Source: Candidatus Parcubacteria bacterium (GTDB lineage Bacteria > Patescibacteriota > Minisyncoccia > Phycocordibacterales > UBA12088). From it: a DNA stretch of 28,692 nt. A program made the position numbers and the translations under genes. The stretch lies in contig RFKD01000062.1 of the NCBI GenBank assembly GCA_003694545.1, positions 1 through 28,692 of the forward strand, written 5' to 3'. This document shows, one piece after another, positions 8,590 to 16,724 of this stretch (its first letter is position 1; each line of letters begins with the position of its first letter). The notes beneath the pieces are model-generated. The model worked only from the letters and a program-made list of their open reading frames with translations. It ran no database searches and was not told where the DNA came from.

Positions 8590-9081
8590 TCACCAGTTGC
8601 GGGCGCCCGGTGTCCAAACACCATACGCCCAACAATCTCGTATTGGGTCTATAAACGAAGGGTATTGCCGCTTCACATCTTCGCAATTCTCAGGCTGATG
8701 CCAAATTAGCTTATAGTCATTGCCGTTGGAGTTATAAATGTAGTTTTGGCCACAGCCGGTCGAGTTGTTGGGAGAACGCGGCAACCGCGCAATATATGTT
8801 GGAGCTAGCCCCGGAATCCAATTGGGGGTGCTGTCGCCCCAGCAAGAATAAAGGCCGTCCCATGAACCAGCGCCTCCTTGTGATGAAGGATAGGACCGGT
8901 GGTCTGCGTAGTACATTTCCAGCGCCTTTTGGAGCTCTTTTAAGTCCGCGAGGCTTTTCGCGATTCGTGCTTTCTGTCGCGCACTATTCAGCGAAGCAAA
9001 GACGATCGAAGAAAGAAGCCCTATGATGGCAATCACAACCAAAAGTTCAATGAGAGTGAAGCCAGGAGAACGATCTTTCAT
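8590..9081 (-). CDS. type IV pilin-like / pseudopilin protein
   Basis: A prepilin. The start at ATG 9081 gives a short basic leader MKDRSPG followed by the class III signal FTLIELLVVIAIIGLLSSI. The cleavage site is G/F, and the Glu at mature position 5 is needed for assembly. The N-terminal helix continues SLNSARQKARIAKSLADLKELQKALEMYY, typical of PulG/PilE-like proteins. The globular part is about 100 residues with four to five cysteines (CWGD, STGCGQNY, ENCEDV, DCWAYG) that could form disulfides. The length of 163 is normal. No prepilin peptidase or assembly genes are in the window. A candidate -10 box (TAATTA, 9089-9094) sits 7 bases upstream of the ATG. The role may be surface pili or DNA uptake. 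Confidence 0.88.
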   Translation of the reverse strand: MKDRSPGFTLIELLVVIAIIGLLSSIVFASLNSARQKARIAKSLADLKELQKALEMYYADHRSYPSSQGGAGSWDGLYSCWGDSTPNWIPGLAPTYIARLPRSPNNSTGCGQNYIYNSNGNDYKLIWHQPENCEDVKRQYPSFIDPIRDCWAYGVWTPGARNW

Positions 9082-9163
9082 AGCCACATAATTAGCAGAA
9101 ACGGAAACGAGATTATCCACAAACCCTTAAAAACGAAAAAGCGAATCCGTCGTCAAAATTGTG

Positions 9164-10615
9164 CTACTCTCTCGCAAGTATGTCAATCATTTGCTGAAAT
9201 TCCGCGGCAAAGCGCATCACGGAATCTCCGTAAAAGGCATACGCAGGGTTTTTGGCGTTGGACCAGCCCGCAAAGTAGCGCAAGGAGGCAAGCCGCTCAG
9301 CGGCGTAGGTGCGCTCATCCGCCCCGTTTTCCTTCAACAGAAGCCCCGCCGCCATAAACGCGTCCGCGTTGCGCCACGGGTCGGACGGGCGGTTTTCTCC
9401 CAAGAGGGCGCGAATGCGGTCAGCGCCGGAGTCGTAGCGCCACGGCCCCGCCCAAAACGCGTCCCACGAAAGTGAACGCGCGCGGTTGTTGCAGTCACCA
9501 GTTGTGACATTGATATACCCGCCGTAGCAGGCCCAAGTGGAAGGAATAAACTGCGCGGGCCCCATTGCCCCTCCCCAGCCGTAGCCGGGCTGAGCGGAAA
9601 CAGGCATCACATCCGGGTTGTAGCCAAGCGTGCGGGTGATCACTTGAAACAGCGGCCGATCTCGCGTCGGGTGCATATCAGTGCGCCAATTCCCTGTCCC
9701 AATGAATTCTCCCAGCTTGGTTTCCTGCTTCAGTGTGCCGAGGATAAGCGCGGCGCGCACGCCTGTTGCCCGCTCGGCCCTTTGCGCGAGTTCCACGGCT
9801 TCGCCAAAAGGAATGGCGGTTGAATCACGCAGGGCAAAGAGCTCCGCGCGAATTTGGGCGGCGGTTTTTTGCTTGTTTTCAAGCTCTTCCCGGCGCGCTT
9901 GTTCCTCCTGTGCCGCCAGCGCTAGGAGGCGTTGTTTTTCCCGCTCTTGTTCGCGAATTTGTTGTTCTTGGAGTTTTTGCAGATTGCGCAGTTCCACTTG
10001 CTGGGCTCGTTTGGCTTCCAGCGCAAGACGAGCGTCTTCCGTTTGCGCTTGCGTGGCGCGGATTTCCTCAAACGACTGCTGGAGCGCTTTTTTGATTTGG
10101 TAGAAGGTATCAAAATCGCTAAAAAAATCCGAAAACGACTGGTTGCTGAGCACCATCTCCACCAAAGAGACTTCCTGGAGGGCGTATGCTTGGCGCACAA
10201 GTTGCGCAAGCGACGCCTTCTCGCGCGCGAGCTTATCGGAAAGCACCGCCATTGTTTGGAGCTTATCACCAATTTCAGCGTCAAGCTCCTTGATATACAA
10301 ATCGCGCTGGCGGATGGCAAGTTGCGCTTTTTTGATCTCCGCCTCCAAAATTGCAATATCCCGCTCAATGGATATGCGCTCTTTTTGCTTTTGCGCGACC
10401 AAAAGCGCTTGTTGTTGTATTTGCGCTTCAAGCTCTTTGAGTTGTGCTTCAAGCGCCGCGCGCCGCTCGGCAACATCCCGCGCCGTCACTTGCGCCCACG
10501 CGCCCTGCGCCCATGCAACAACCACCAGCGCGCACACGAGAACAGTAAGGGCTGTAAAGCCCTTACCCAAGCGCCACAGCGCGGCAACGCGAATCATTTC
10601 CGCAAGCGAAGGCAT
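9164..10615 (-). CDS. secreted coiled-coil lytic transglycosylase (SLT/MltB-like)
   Basis: A 483-residue cell-wall enzyme. A membrane or signal segment lies at residues 18-41 (GFTALTVLVCALVVVAWAQGAWA). Residues about 44-265 form a long coiled coil rich in Glu, Gln, Lys and Arg, similar in layout to EnvC/PcsB hydrolase regulators. The C-terminal 215 residues are a lysozyme-like transglycosylase: the likely catalytic Glu is E298 in ILGTLKQETKLGEF, followed by the substrate-groove motif YGWGGAMGPAQFIPSTW and a helix ending AAGLLLKENGA. It would cleave peptidoglycan outside the membrane, perhaps at division, with the coiled coil controlling access. ATG 10615 is preceded by an extended -10 box that would start the mRNA at the start codon; an internal ATG (MIRVAALW) is an alternative start. 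Confidence 0.88.
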   Translation of the reverse strand: MPSLAEMIRVAALWRLGKGFTALTVLVCALVVVAWAQGAWAQVTARDVAERRAALEAQLKELEAQIQQQALLVAQKQKERISIERDIAILEAEIKKAQLAIRQRDLYIKELDAEIGDKLQTMAVLSDKLAREKASLAQLVRQAYALQEVSLVEMVLSNQSFSDFFSDFDTFYQIKKALQQSFEEIRATQAQTEDARLALEAKRAQQVELRNLQKLQEQQIREQEREKQRLLALAAQEEQARREELENKQKTAAQIRAELFALRDSTAIPFGEAVELAQRAERATGVRAALILGTLKQETKLGEFIGTGNWRTDMHPTRDRPLFQVITRTLGYNPDVMPVSAQPGYGWGGAMGPAQFIPSTWACYGGYINVTTGDCNNRARSLSWDAFWAGPWRYDSGADRIRALLGENRPSDPWRNADAFMAAGLLLKENGADERTYAAERLASLRYFAGWSNAKNPAYAFYGDSVMRFAAEFQQMIDILARE

Positions 10616-10621
10616 AGCGCT

Positions 10622-10627
10622 ATTCTA
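10622..10627 (-). promoter_or_regulatory. extended -10 promoter of the lytic transglycosylase gene
   Basis: Minus-strand TGC-TAGAAT (hexamer at 10622-10627) forms an extended -10 element. It ends 6 bases before the ATG at 10615, so the transcript would be leaderless. No convincing -35 box is seen. Confidence 0.5.
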
Positions 10628-10723
10628 GCACACCACCCGACGCGGCACGCCAGAGCTCGGCACTCGCGGTGCTATAGGTGTCGTCTGTATGAATCGGCGC
10701 AACAAACAATGCGAACCGGTGCC

Positions 10724-11377
10724 TTATTCTGAGGCCTCTTCTCCGGAGGCTGATTCCTCTTGCTTCTTTCCCTTCTTTTCAACTTCGATGGTGCTCATAT
10801 CAATTTCTGCGGGAGCCTCTTCCTCCTCTGGGGTTTGTTCCACCACGAGCGCCAACACCTCGTCTGGCGGAGTTACCAAACGGGTACCCTCAGGAAGAGA
10901 AATGTCTTGCGCGAGAATTTTGTCGTCAAAGGTGCACAGAGAAGACACATCCACAACAAGCTTGTGCGGCAGAAGACGCGGTAAAGCCGCAACCGCAAGC
11001 GAGTGACGCACTTTTGTCAAAACGCCCCCAAGTTTCTCCGCGGGCGCTTCCCCTTCAAATACGAGAGGGACTTCCACTTCCACCTCCTGATCCGCCGCGA
11101 TGGCATACAAGTCAATATGAAGCGGCTCGTCGGTTACAGGGTCATACTGCACTTCGTGGACGAGCACTTCCTCAACGCCGGGGACACCCGCCAGCCGCAC
11201 AACTTCTGATTCCCCGGCGGCACGAAACACTTTTTCAAATTCCTTGGGATCACACGCCACAGGAATCGAGCCCTCTTTCGCGCCCGGGCCATACACAACG
11301 CCGGGAAGCTTTCCTGACTGGCGCAATGAGTAGGCACCGCCGCTTTTTCGGACTTCCGCGTGCAATACTTGCGTCAT
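10724..11377 (-). CDS. rplY: 50S ribosomal protein L25/Ctc (bL25, general stress form)
   Basis: Binds 5S rRNA in the large subunit. The 217-residue protein has the N-terminal L25 domain (MTQVLHAEVRKSGGAYSLRQSGKLPGVVYGPG, then DPKEFEKVFRAAGESEVV and HEVQYDPVTDEPLHIDLYA). The C-terminal TL5/Ctc beta domain follows (EVEVPLVFEGEAPAEK, LPRLLPHKLVVDVS). The end is an acidic, disordered tail of about 45 residues rich in Glu. The start is ATG 11377, which matches the family N-terminus; the open frame continues 13 codons upstream into the promoter. A TTGCAT-N17-TATCGT promoter ends 10 bases before the ATG. It is divergent from tsaD. Confidence 0.93.
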   Translation of the reverse strand: MTQVLHAEVRKSGGAYSLRQSGKLPGVVYGPGAKEGSIPVACDPKEFEKVFRAAGESEVVRLAGVPGVEEVLVHEVQYDPVTDEPLHIDLYAIAADQEVEVEVPLVFEGEAPAEKLGGVLTKVRHSLAVAALPRLLPHKLVVDVSSLCTFDDKILAQDISLPEGTRLVTPPDEVLALVVEQTPEEEEAPAEIDMSTIEVEKKGKKQEESASGEEASE

Positions 11378-11387
11378 AGCACTAAGC

Positions 11388-11416
11388 ACGATAGCGCAAA
11401 CAGCCAAAAAATGCAA
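11388..11416 (-). promoter_or_regulatory. sigma-70-type promoter of rplY
   Basis: Minus-strand TTGCAT (11411-11416) and TATCGT (11388-11393) with a 17-base spacer. The predicted transcription start is only a few bases upstream of the rplY ATG (11377), with no room for a Shine-Dalgarno sequence. Confidence 0.55.
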
Positions 11417-11462
11417 TACTCTTTCTGCGGCTTAGCTTGTTGCCTCGCGCCACATTCACCTT

Positions 11463-12755
11463 ATGCGATTGCTCACCATAGAAACCTCCTGCGACGAAAC
11501 CTCAGTTGCAGTTACCGAGAGTTTGCTTGCGGGAGATGCCACGGCGCTTCAGGGCACATTCCGCGCACTTGCCCACTTTACTGCCTCTCAAGCCGCCAGC
11601 CACGCGGCCTATGGCGGCGTGTTTCCAACGCTCGCAAAACGAGAACACACGAAAAACCTACCCTTGCTCTTAGGGGAGACTCTCAAATCTGTCTACCCCA
11701 AGGACAAACCCGCGCGGCGGCAGGCTCCGGGGGAAGGATTGCCTGCGGCGTGGTTGGAAGAAGTGTGCGACCATGAGGGCGGTGAATTCGTTGAGCAAAT
11801 GATGGATCTGCTGAAGCGGTTTCCCTACGCCCCCTTCGATGGCGTGGCGGTCACCTATGGGCCCGGGCTTGACCCGGCGTTGTGGGTCGGCGTTAACGCC
11901 GCGCGCTTACTGGCCTGCGGCTGGCAGCTTCCTTTGTGGGGGGCGCACCATCTCGAGGGGCACCTCGTGAGCGCCTGCACCACGCCGGAACGCACGCAAA
12001 CGGAGGGAGAAACCCGCATCCTTGGGTCCGTGCCGTTCCCGCTCGTGGGGCTGATTGTCTCGGGGGGACATACCGACCTTATCGCGCTTACCCGCTGGGA
12101 CAAACGGGAGATACTAGGGCGCACGCGCGACGACGCGGCAGGAGAAGCGTTTGACAAGTCGGCGCGGATGCTCGGACTTCCCTATCCCGGCGGGCCGGCA
12201 ATTGCATCGCTTGCGCAACAAGCGCGCGAGCGGGGGGAAACGCTTGGAATCCGCCTTCCCCGCCCTATGCTTGAGAGCGAGTCGCTGGATTTTTCCTTCG
12301 CGGGGTTGAAAACCGCGCTACGACGAGAACTGCAAAAGCGCGGCTTTGATCCGGAGCATCCTGTCTTGCCGAAAGCTTTGCAGCGCGCGTTCGCCCGTGA
12401 AGTGGAAGAAGCCATCACGGAGACACTGCTTGCGAAACTCAAAAGCGCGCGTGAACAAACAGGAGCACGCTCGATTGCTCTTGGCGGAGGCGTCGCGGCG
12501 AACCGCTATTTCAAAGACGCGACAAGCAGGTGGGCACACCAGCAAGGGCTCGCGTTATTCGTCCCGCCGGCAACCCTCGCCTCCGACAATGCGTTTATGG
12601 TTGCAATGGGAGCGGAGGTTGATATTCACCTTTCCCTTATTTCCCCTGCAGGCACAAACCGTTTGCGACCTGACCCGAGCGCTCCTTGGCCGGCCGGTTC
12701 CGTGCTAAGAACGCGAAACGAGCAGGAAGCGGGCGAATCCAAACGCAAGGAATGA
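11463..12755 (+). CDS. tsaD: tRNA N6-threonylcarbamoyladenosine transferase TsaD (Kae1/Gcp)
   Basis: Transfers the threonylcarbamoyl group to A37 of ANN-decoding tRNAs, together with TsaB and TsaE. The ASKHA fold is recognised from MRLLTIETSCDETSVAV, GGVFPTLAKREHTKNL, VAVTYGPGLDPALWVGV, the metal-binding HxxxH in HHLEGHL (H163 and H167), LIVSGGHTDLI, DDAAGEAFDKSARMLGLPYPGGP and DFSFAGLKTALRR. ALGGGVAANRYF and PATLASDNAFMVAMGA close the active site. The 430 residues exceed the usual 340 because of an insert at about 73-125 and a charged C-terminal tail. The last 51 bases overlap the 3' end of the convergent gene 12705-14294. It is divergent from rplY, with 85 bases between the two starts. Confidence 0.95.
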   Translation: MRLLTIETSCDETSVAVTESLLAGDATALQGTFRALAHFTASQAASHAAYGGVFPTLAKREHTKNLPLLLGETLKSVYPKDKPARRQAPGEGLPAAWLEEVCDHEGGEFVEQMMDLLKRFPYAPFDGVAVTYGPGLDPALWVGVNAARLLACGWQLPLWGAHHLEGHLVSACTTPERTQTEGETRILGSVPFPLVGLIVSGGHTDLIALTRWDKREILGRTRDDAAGEAFDKSARMLGLPYPGGPAIASLAQQARERGETLGIRLPRPMLESESLDFSFAGLKTALRRELQKRGFDPEHPVLPKALQRAFAREVEEAITETLLAKLKSAREQTGARSIALGGGVAANRYFKDATSRWAHQQGLALFVPPATLASDNAFMVAMGAEVDIHLSLISPAGTNRLRPDPSAPWPAGSVLRTRNEQEAGESKRKE

Positions 12756-14294
12756 AGTGCCGGCAAGCACAAACGGCTCTGTTGGATGGCACCACCATCG
12801 CGTCAGCCAGCCGTCCGCGGCCCAAAACATCGCTATAGCCCAAGCGAACCACAGCGCGCCAGAAATCAGGAGGGCCGATGAAAACCACCGGCGCAACTCG
12901 ACAGAGACCGGCAGATGCCATTGCAACCCGCTCATTATTGTCAACCACAAAAGAATGAGAGCCGCACTTGGCATGCGAACAACCAGGGCCGCAATACTGC
13001 TTAACGCCAACACGACGCTCACACCTGTCTTCACCGGGGGTGTGAGCAAAAATCCCATACTCCGCACCCCAGCCACCGACGCGCTCCACCCCATCAATAA
13101 AAGAGCGGTCAATACAACGACTATCCAAGATACAACACACTCATTGAATTGCAAAATACCCAACGCCGCGGCTAACCCTCGCGCTCCTTCGCCCGATTGC
13201 GAGTCCCCCTCAAAAGGCGCGGGAGGGTTTCCCGCTCCAACGGCGCCCCCCGAGCCTTGTTCGCTACCTATCCCGCCTTGCTGCACAGCGGCGCCTGCCG
13301 TAACACCTCCTGATCCCGCCATGCCGCTTGGGATAGTTAGTGTTTGCTGCGACACTCCTTCCCCACCAGTTTCACCTTCCGCTAAAACAACACCAACCAC
13401 AGGGCGCGACACCGTAGGAGGCGCCCCTTGTTCGCGCGAGACAGCGCGCGCTTCATACGCCCCGGGAGGAAGGTTGGTGAGGAGTACTCGGTGGCGAGTT
13501 CGCGGTGTAAGATCTTCTGCTGTCGCAGACGGATACCCAAAATTGGGAAGCGTAAGATTGAGGGAATACGGCCCGCCAGAGACAGGCCCAAACACAACGT
13601 AAGACGAAGCCGGACGGTTTGTCTCCCAAACTATCTCTAGCGTACCGCTATCTTTCGTGTCTCCAAGCACTCTGCCGGCGAGATTGAAGATAACCAACGG
13701 TGCTGAAGCGGAAGGAGGCCCTCCGCCACCCCCTGCCGAAGAAGGCGCCGAGCCGCCGGGGGTTTCTTCACCTTCTTCTTCGGGAGCCTCCGGAGGAATG
13801 TTTCCACCCCCTGAACAAGCAGCGTCTCCCTCCCCCACCCCCACACACACCGCAAACGCAACTGAGCCGCCTGCAACCGCGAAAGTGGCGCTAGGAGGGA
13901 GGTGGAGAGATAGGAGAAACGTCTTTTCCTCAAAAGGGTCCAGGGTGGCGAGAAAGCGCGGCGCCTCATCGAACCATAGCCCAAACGATTCGGGCCCATA
14001 CACCGTGTTGTCCCCTTCTTTTACCGTCCAAACCAAAGCATCGGCAAGGTTGCGGGTTGATGTTCCACCTACCACCGAAAGCCAAACACCCAGAGATTCT
14101 TGTGTCGGATTGGTTACAACAACCGTGCCGCTAGCGCCATCGCCGGCGAGCGCGTTGTCAACAGAGAACAAGGGGTTGGGAGAAAACACAACTGCCGCGT
14201 GAACGAAAAGCGGGGCCGCCGCTCCTCCAACCACAGCCAGAACAGCTGAGGCTGCGCGGGCAATGGTCCCCTGTTTTTTCCGCCAACCCATCAT
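12705..14294 (-). CDS. secreted/membrane protein with Ig-like domains and C-terminal membrane helices
   Basis: No named family is certain. The 529-residue protein has an N-terminal signal segment (about 13-34, IARAASAVLAVVGGAAAPLFVHA). A beta-sandwich-like region with a conserved Asn-Pro-Thr turn follows (about 34-155, SGTVVVTNPTQESLGVWLSVVG). Next come a Gly/Pro/Glu-rich linker, a fibronectin-III-like domain (about 200-305, SGTLEIVWETNRPASSYVVFGP to LLTNLPPGAYEARAVS), and a Gly/Gln-rich linker. The C-terminal 150 residues hold about five membrane helices. The start ATG overlaps the upstream stop as ATGA, so translation is coupled to the lamin-tail gene. As the last gene of the SipW operon it may anchor or export the other surface proteins; that is inference. 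Its stop lies inside tsaD on the other strand. Confidence 0.8.
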   Translation of the reverse strand: MMGWRKKQGTIARAASAVLAVVGGAAAPLFVHAAVVFSPNPLFSVDNALAGDGASGTVVVTNPTQESLGVWLSVVGGTSTRNLADALVWTVKEGDNTVYGPESFGLWFDEAPRFLATLDPFEEKTFLLSLHLPPSATFAVAGGSVAFAVCVGVGEGDAACSGGGNIPPEAPEEEGEETPGGSAPSSAGGGGGPPSASAPLVIFNLAGRVLGDTKDSGTLEIVWETNRPASSYVVFGPVSGGPYSLNLTLPNFGYPSATAEDLTPRTRHRVLLTNLPPGAYEARAVSREQGAPPTVSRPVVGVVLAEGETGGEGVSQQTLTIPSGMAGSGGVTAGAAVQQGGIGSEQGSGGAVGAGNPPAPFEGDSQSGEGARGLAAALGILQFNECVVSWIVVVLTALLLMGWSASVAGVRSMGFLLTPPVKTGVSVVLALSSIAALVVRMPSAALILLWLTIMSGLQWHLPVSVELRRWFSSALLISGALWFAWAIAMFWAADGWLTRWWCHPTEPFVLAGTSFLAFGFARFLLVSRS

Positions 14295-16027
14295 AGCTCA
14301 AGCGTGATGCTCTCTGCCGCGTCGGCTTCAGAGCGCGCCTCTGCTGGACCCTTGGAATCCCCATTTTCTGACGTTTGAAAAGGAGGGTTGCATATTGCCA
14401 CATCAGATTCTTCTGGGCACTCACCCACGCCTCCCCTCTGCCGTAGCGAGGCATCTTGTTCTTGCGTGTTTTCCTGAGGCGTCGGGCACGGAGGTATGTA
14501 CGCGGGTACTTGAGCGCCAGAAGGCGCGGGGGGCGCAAGGAGCGCGAGAGACTCTGACGGTGGTGAGGAGGAAGATGGTGGAATATGCGCTTGTGAAAGT
14601 AGGTTGTCTGAACCACCTTGCTGAGGTGTGAAACCGGAAGTTGCATGAGAATGCGCCTCTTGAGAAGCCTCTGGCGTTGTGCTTGCGGAGCGCGGTTCCT
14701 CCCGCGCGGTCAACACGAGCGGCGTGCTTGAGGCGATCTCATTCCCATACGATTCACCTGTTTCCTCTTCTGACGCGTTAAGATCAGGAGAAGAGATGGC
14801 AGGGGTAGAAGTTGAGGTTTTTGCTTTTTTTCGGAGATCGGGATTCCCCGCAGCGACTTCAGAAGCCGCCGTCTCAAAAACTCGCGTGTCTTCCTCAGAG
14901 GGGATAACGAGACTGCGTTTGGCAAGCGGAGTATCCGTGGGTACAGGCTGATTGGGAAGCCCTGGAGTGGGCACCGGGTCCCACCAACCCCCAATACCAT
15001 CGGGGAAGCGCGCGATGCTTTTGCCTTGCGGCGCGTCGCTTTGCGTATAGGCAACAGCGTCAATGGGTTTTCGTTGATTATCATACAAGCGAACGGTATC
15101 GCCGGCGTTGTTGAGAAACGCCTGATTTCCCGCAAATGCAAGGACAACAGTCCCGCCAGGCGGCAAAAGCGTGCCGCCGATAACAGGGATAAGATCCGTG
15201 GGCGCGGCTGGTTCCCCTAGGGGTTTGATGGTGTGGAACACCTCATTGCCTGAATTCGTCATTTCGGAAATCATCCAACCGGCAACATCTATTGGCGCGT
15301 TGCCAATATTGGTAAGTTCGATCCACTCGCGGTTGCTGGGCGAAGACGCGTCTGGATCAGGGTTGGGCAAAATCTCGTTTAACAGCACGGTTCGCACCGC
15401 CAGATCAACAGGGATCGTCTCTTCATCGGAAAATCCGTCGCGCGCCGACGCGCGCAGCGCTCCCACGCAACGCTCGCCGTGAGCAACGGGAATCGGCAAC
15501 GCTTCGCTCACGGGCACATCCGCTGTTAGCTGCCACACTCCTTGCGCTGAGGAACTCAAAACAATATGCGGCGCGGAAAGAGGGTGCGTCACTGCCGGAG
15601 CGCCATTGTGGCTTGCGGTGAGCTGTAGTGCCGTGCACGCCGCAGGATCTGAAAGGGCGGCATCTTGGATCCACTCTAAAGCTATGGGCGCCATCAGTGT
15701 TGTCTCTGGAGACAGAAGCATCAAGGCTTCTACCGTTGCTTCCCCTCCCGGCTCGGCGCCTACCCATTCAGTGAGCGCGCCTTGCGTCTGCACCGCCACA
15801 TCGAGAGACGCTGCGCGCAGGATGTTGTTGGGTGACTGCTCAGCATCGGAAAAACTCGCTTGAGTTTTTCCGATGCTGGCAATCAGCCCCGGTGCGCCCA
15901 AAATGGCGCACACCGCGATGGCAACGCGCGCGCATGGGAGGGCAAGGCGCCAAGCGCCCCACCCGCCAGCACGCCTTCGCGCGAAGGCGTGCTGGCGGGT
16001 GGTCTCTCTCACATAACGCTGTCTCAT
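14291..16027 (-). CDS. lamin-tail-domain surface protein with degenerate SipW-type signal
   Basis: A 578-residue exported protein. Its hydrophobic segment (about 34-51, RVAIAVCAILGAPGLIAS) is followed by KTQASFSDAEQSPNNILRA. This is a variant of the GAFFSDTETSEGN motif found in the two TasA-like neighbours, so it is probably processed by the SipW peptidase encoded just upstream. Residues about 213-356 form a lamin-tail (LTD) Ig-like domain: VLLNEILPNPDPDA, NREWIELTNIGNAPIDVAGW, TLLPPGGTVVLAFAG, DTVRLYDNQRKPIDAVAY, SIARFPDG and TPGLPNQ. The last 220 residues are Ser/Thr/Pro/Glu-rich and probably disordered or a stalk. The start is ATG 16027, overlapping the sipW stop as ATGA. The first 24 codons are unusual because they contain a perfect 40-bp palindrome; a second palindrome encodes the processing motif. 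Confidence 0.85.
   Translation of the reverse strand: MRQRYVRETTRQHAFARRRAGGWGAWRLALPCARVAIAVCAILGAPGLIASIGKTQASFSDAEQSPNNILRAASLDVAVQTQGALTEWVGAEPGGEATVEALMLLSPETTLMAPIALEWIQDAALSDPAACTALQLTASHNGAPAVTHPLSAPHIVLSSSAQGVWQLTADVPVSEALPIPVAHGERCVGALRASARDGFSDEETIPVDLAVRTVLLNEILPNPDPDASSPSNREWIELTNIGNAPIDVAGWMISEMTNSGNEVFHTIKPLGEPAAPTDLIPVIGGTLLPPGGTVVLAFAGNQAFLNNAGDTVRLYDNQRKPIDAVAYTQSDAPQGKSIARFPDGIGGWWDPVPTPGLPNQPVPTDTPLAKRSLVIPSEEDTRVFETAASEVAAGNPDLRKKAKTSTSTPAISSPDLNASEEETGESYGNEIASSTPLVLTAREEPRSASTTPEASQEAHSHATSGFTPQQGGSDNLLSQAHIPPSSSSPPSESLALLAPPAPSGAQVPAYIPPCPTPQENTQEQDASLRQRGGVGECPEESDVAICNPPFQTSENGDSKGPAEARSEADAAESITLEL
15841..15878. repeat. perfect 17-bp inverted repeat inside the lamin-tail gene
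   Basis: Arms CAGCATCGGAAAAACTC (15841-15857) and its exact complement (15862-15878) flank a 4-base loop. On the coding strand it specifies the signal-processing region around KTQASFSD. The mRNA would form a very stable hairpin about 150 bases after the start codon. There is no T-tract, so it is not a typical terminator. Confidence 0.85.
15961..16000. repeat. perfect 40-bp palindrome near the start of the lamin-tail gene
   Basis: Two 20-base arms (15961-15980 and 15981-16000) are exact reverse complements with no spacer. On the minus strand it begins 24 bases past the sipW stop and encodes the basic stretch RQHAFARRRAGG before the membrane segment. It may be an attenuator between sipW and the downstream genes, or an inserted palindromic element kept in frame. 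Confidence 0.85.
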
Positions 16028-16629
16028 ACATCGTGCGAAGGAATACTTTCCCCGCGAGTGACTGTAGGTTCTACCAAGCTTTCACTGCCACGCCCGACGC
16101 GGGATCGGGAGGACTCACGACGCGCGCGCCATGCCTCGTAAAGCACTCTCCCTTCTTCAAGCACAATGGCAAGCGCCGGCACCACAATGATCGCGAGAAA
16201 CCCCAGAGGCGTTCGTGCAAAATCCAAGATGTAGCCGAGGTACGGCACCGCGAGAACCACCTTCCCTTCCACCGCGCTTTGCGAAACCCGCCGCGTATCC
16301 GCATCTTCATTCGCGTCGCCCTTGGTAATGAAGAAACGACGACCGGCAATGATTTCATCCGCAATAATGCGGTGAGTCGTGGGAACGCGCGCGCCTGATG
16401 TTTGGAAGGTGATGACATCGCCTATCTCGTAGCTCTGCGAGGGACGTATCACCACAAGAGAACCTGTGGGAATAGCGGGCGACATAGAGCCTGACTGTAC
16501 GATCCGCAGGCGCAGCAATTCTCCAAAAAGCGGCACTTGTGTTGCAAGCAGCAACAACCCCATCCCCGCGACGATACCTACCAATGCGCCGTATGCGGCC
16601 TTGGGAAGGAGTTCTGCGGCAACACGCAT
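16024..16629 (-). CDS. sipW: SipW-type (ER/archaeal-like) signal peptidase I
   Basis: Membrane serine protease that removes signal peptides from exported proteins. The 201-residue protein has an N-terminal membrane helix (about 11-31, AAYGALVGIVAGMGLLLLAT). The catalytic serine is S48 in VQSGSMSPAIPTGSLVV. In place of the bacterial lysine it has a histidine, H86 in ARVPTTHRIIADE, the mark of SipW/ER-type enzymes, which use a Ser-His dyad with Asp. The acidic box FITKGDANEDAD follows. A second hydrophobic helix (about 145-165, LGFLAIIVVPALAIVLEE) and a charged tail end the protein. It lies directly between two genes with classic SipW-type signals and one with a variant signal, which are its probable substrates. 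Its stop overlaps the next start as ATGA. Confidence 0.93.
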   Translation of the reverse strand: MRVAAELLPKAAYGALVGIVAGMGLLLLATQVPLFGELLRLRIVQSGSMSPAIPTGSLVVIRPSQSYEIGDVITFQTSGARVPTTHRIIADEIIAGRRFFITKGDANEDADTRRVSQSAVEGKVVLAVPYLGYILDFARTPLGFLAIIVVPALAIVLEEGRVLYEAWRARRESSRSRVGRGSESLVEPTVTRGESIPSHDV

Positions 16630-16655
16630 ACCTTACTTTCGTGAGTCAGGTGAGG

Positions 16656-16703
16656 AAGGGGCCGAGCGATGCGAAAAAATGACCCATAATCCCCCGGCCC
16701 CTT
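16656..16703. promoter_or_regulatory. intergenic hairpin between the TasA-like gene and sipW
   Basis: AAGGGGCCG (16656-16664) pairs perfectly with CGGCCCCTT (16695-16703), and the flanking GTGAGG/CCTCTC extends the stem with one bulge. On the coding (minus) strand the loop contains a run of six T. It lies wholly in the 95-base gap between the two genes and could lower expression of the peptidase relative to its abundant substrates, or protect the upstream mRNA end. Confidence 0.5.
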
Positions 16704-16724
16704 ACCTCTCCTTCTTGTGTTCCA

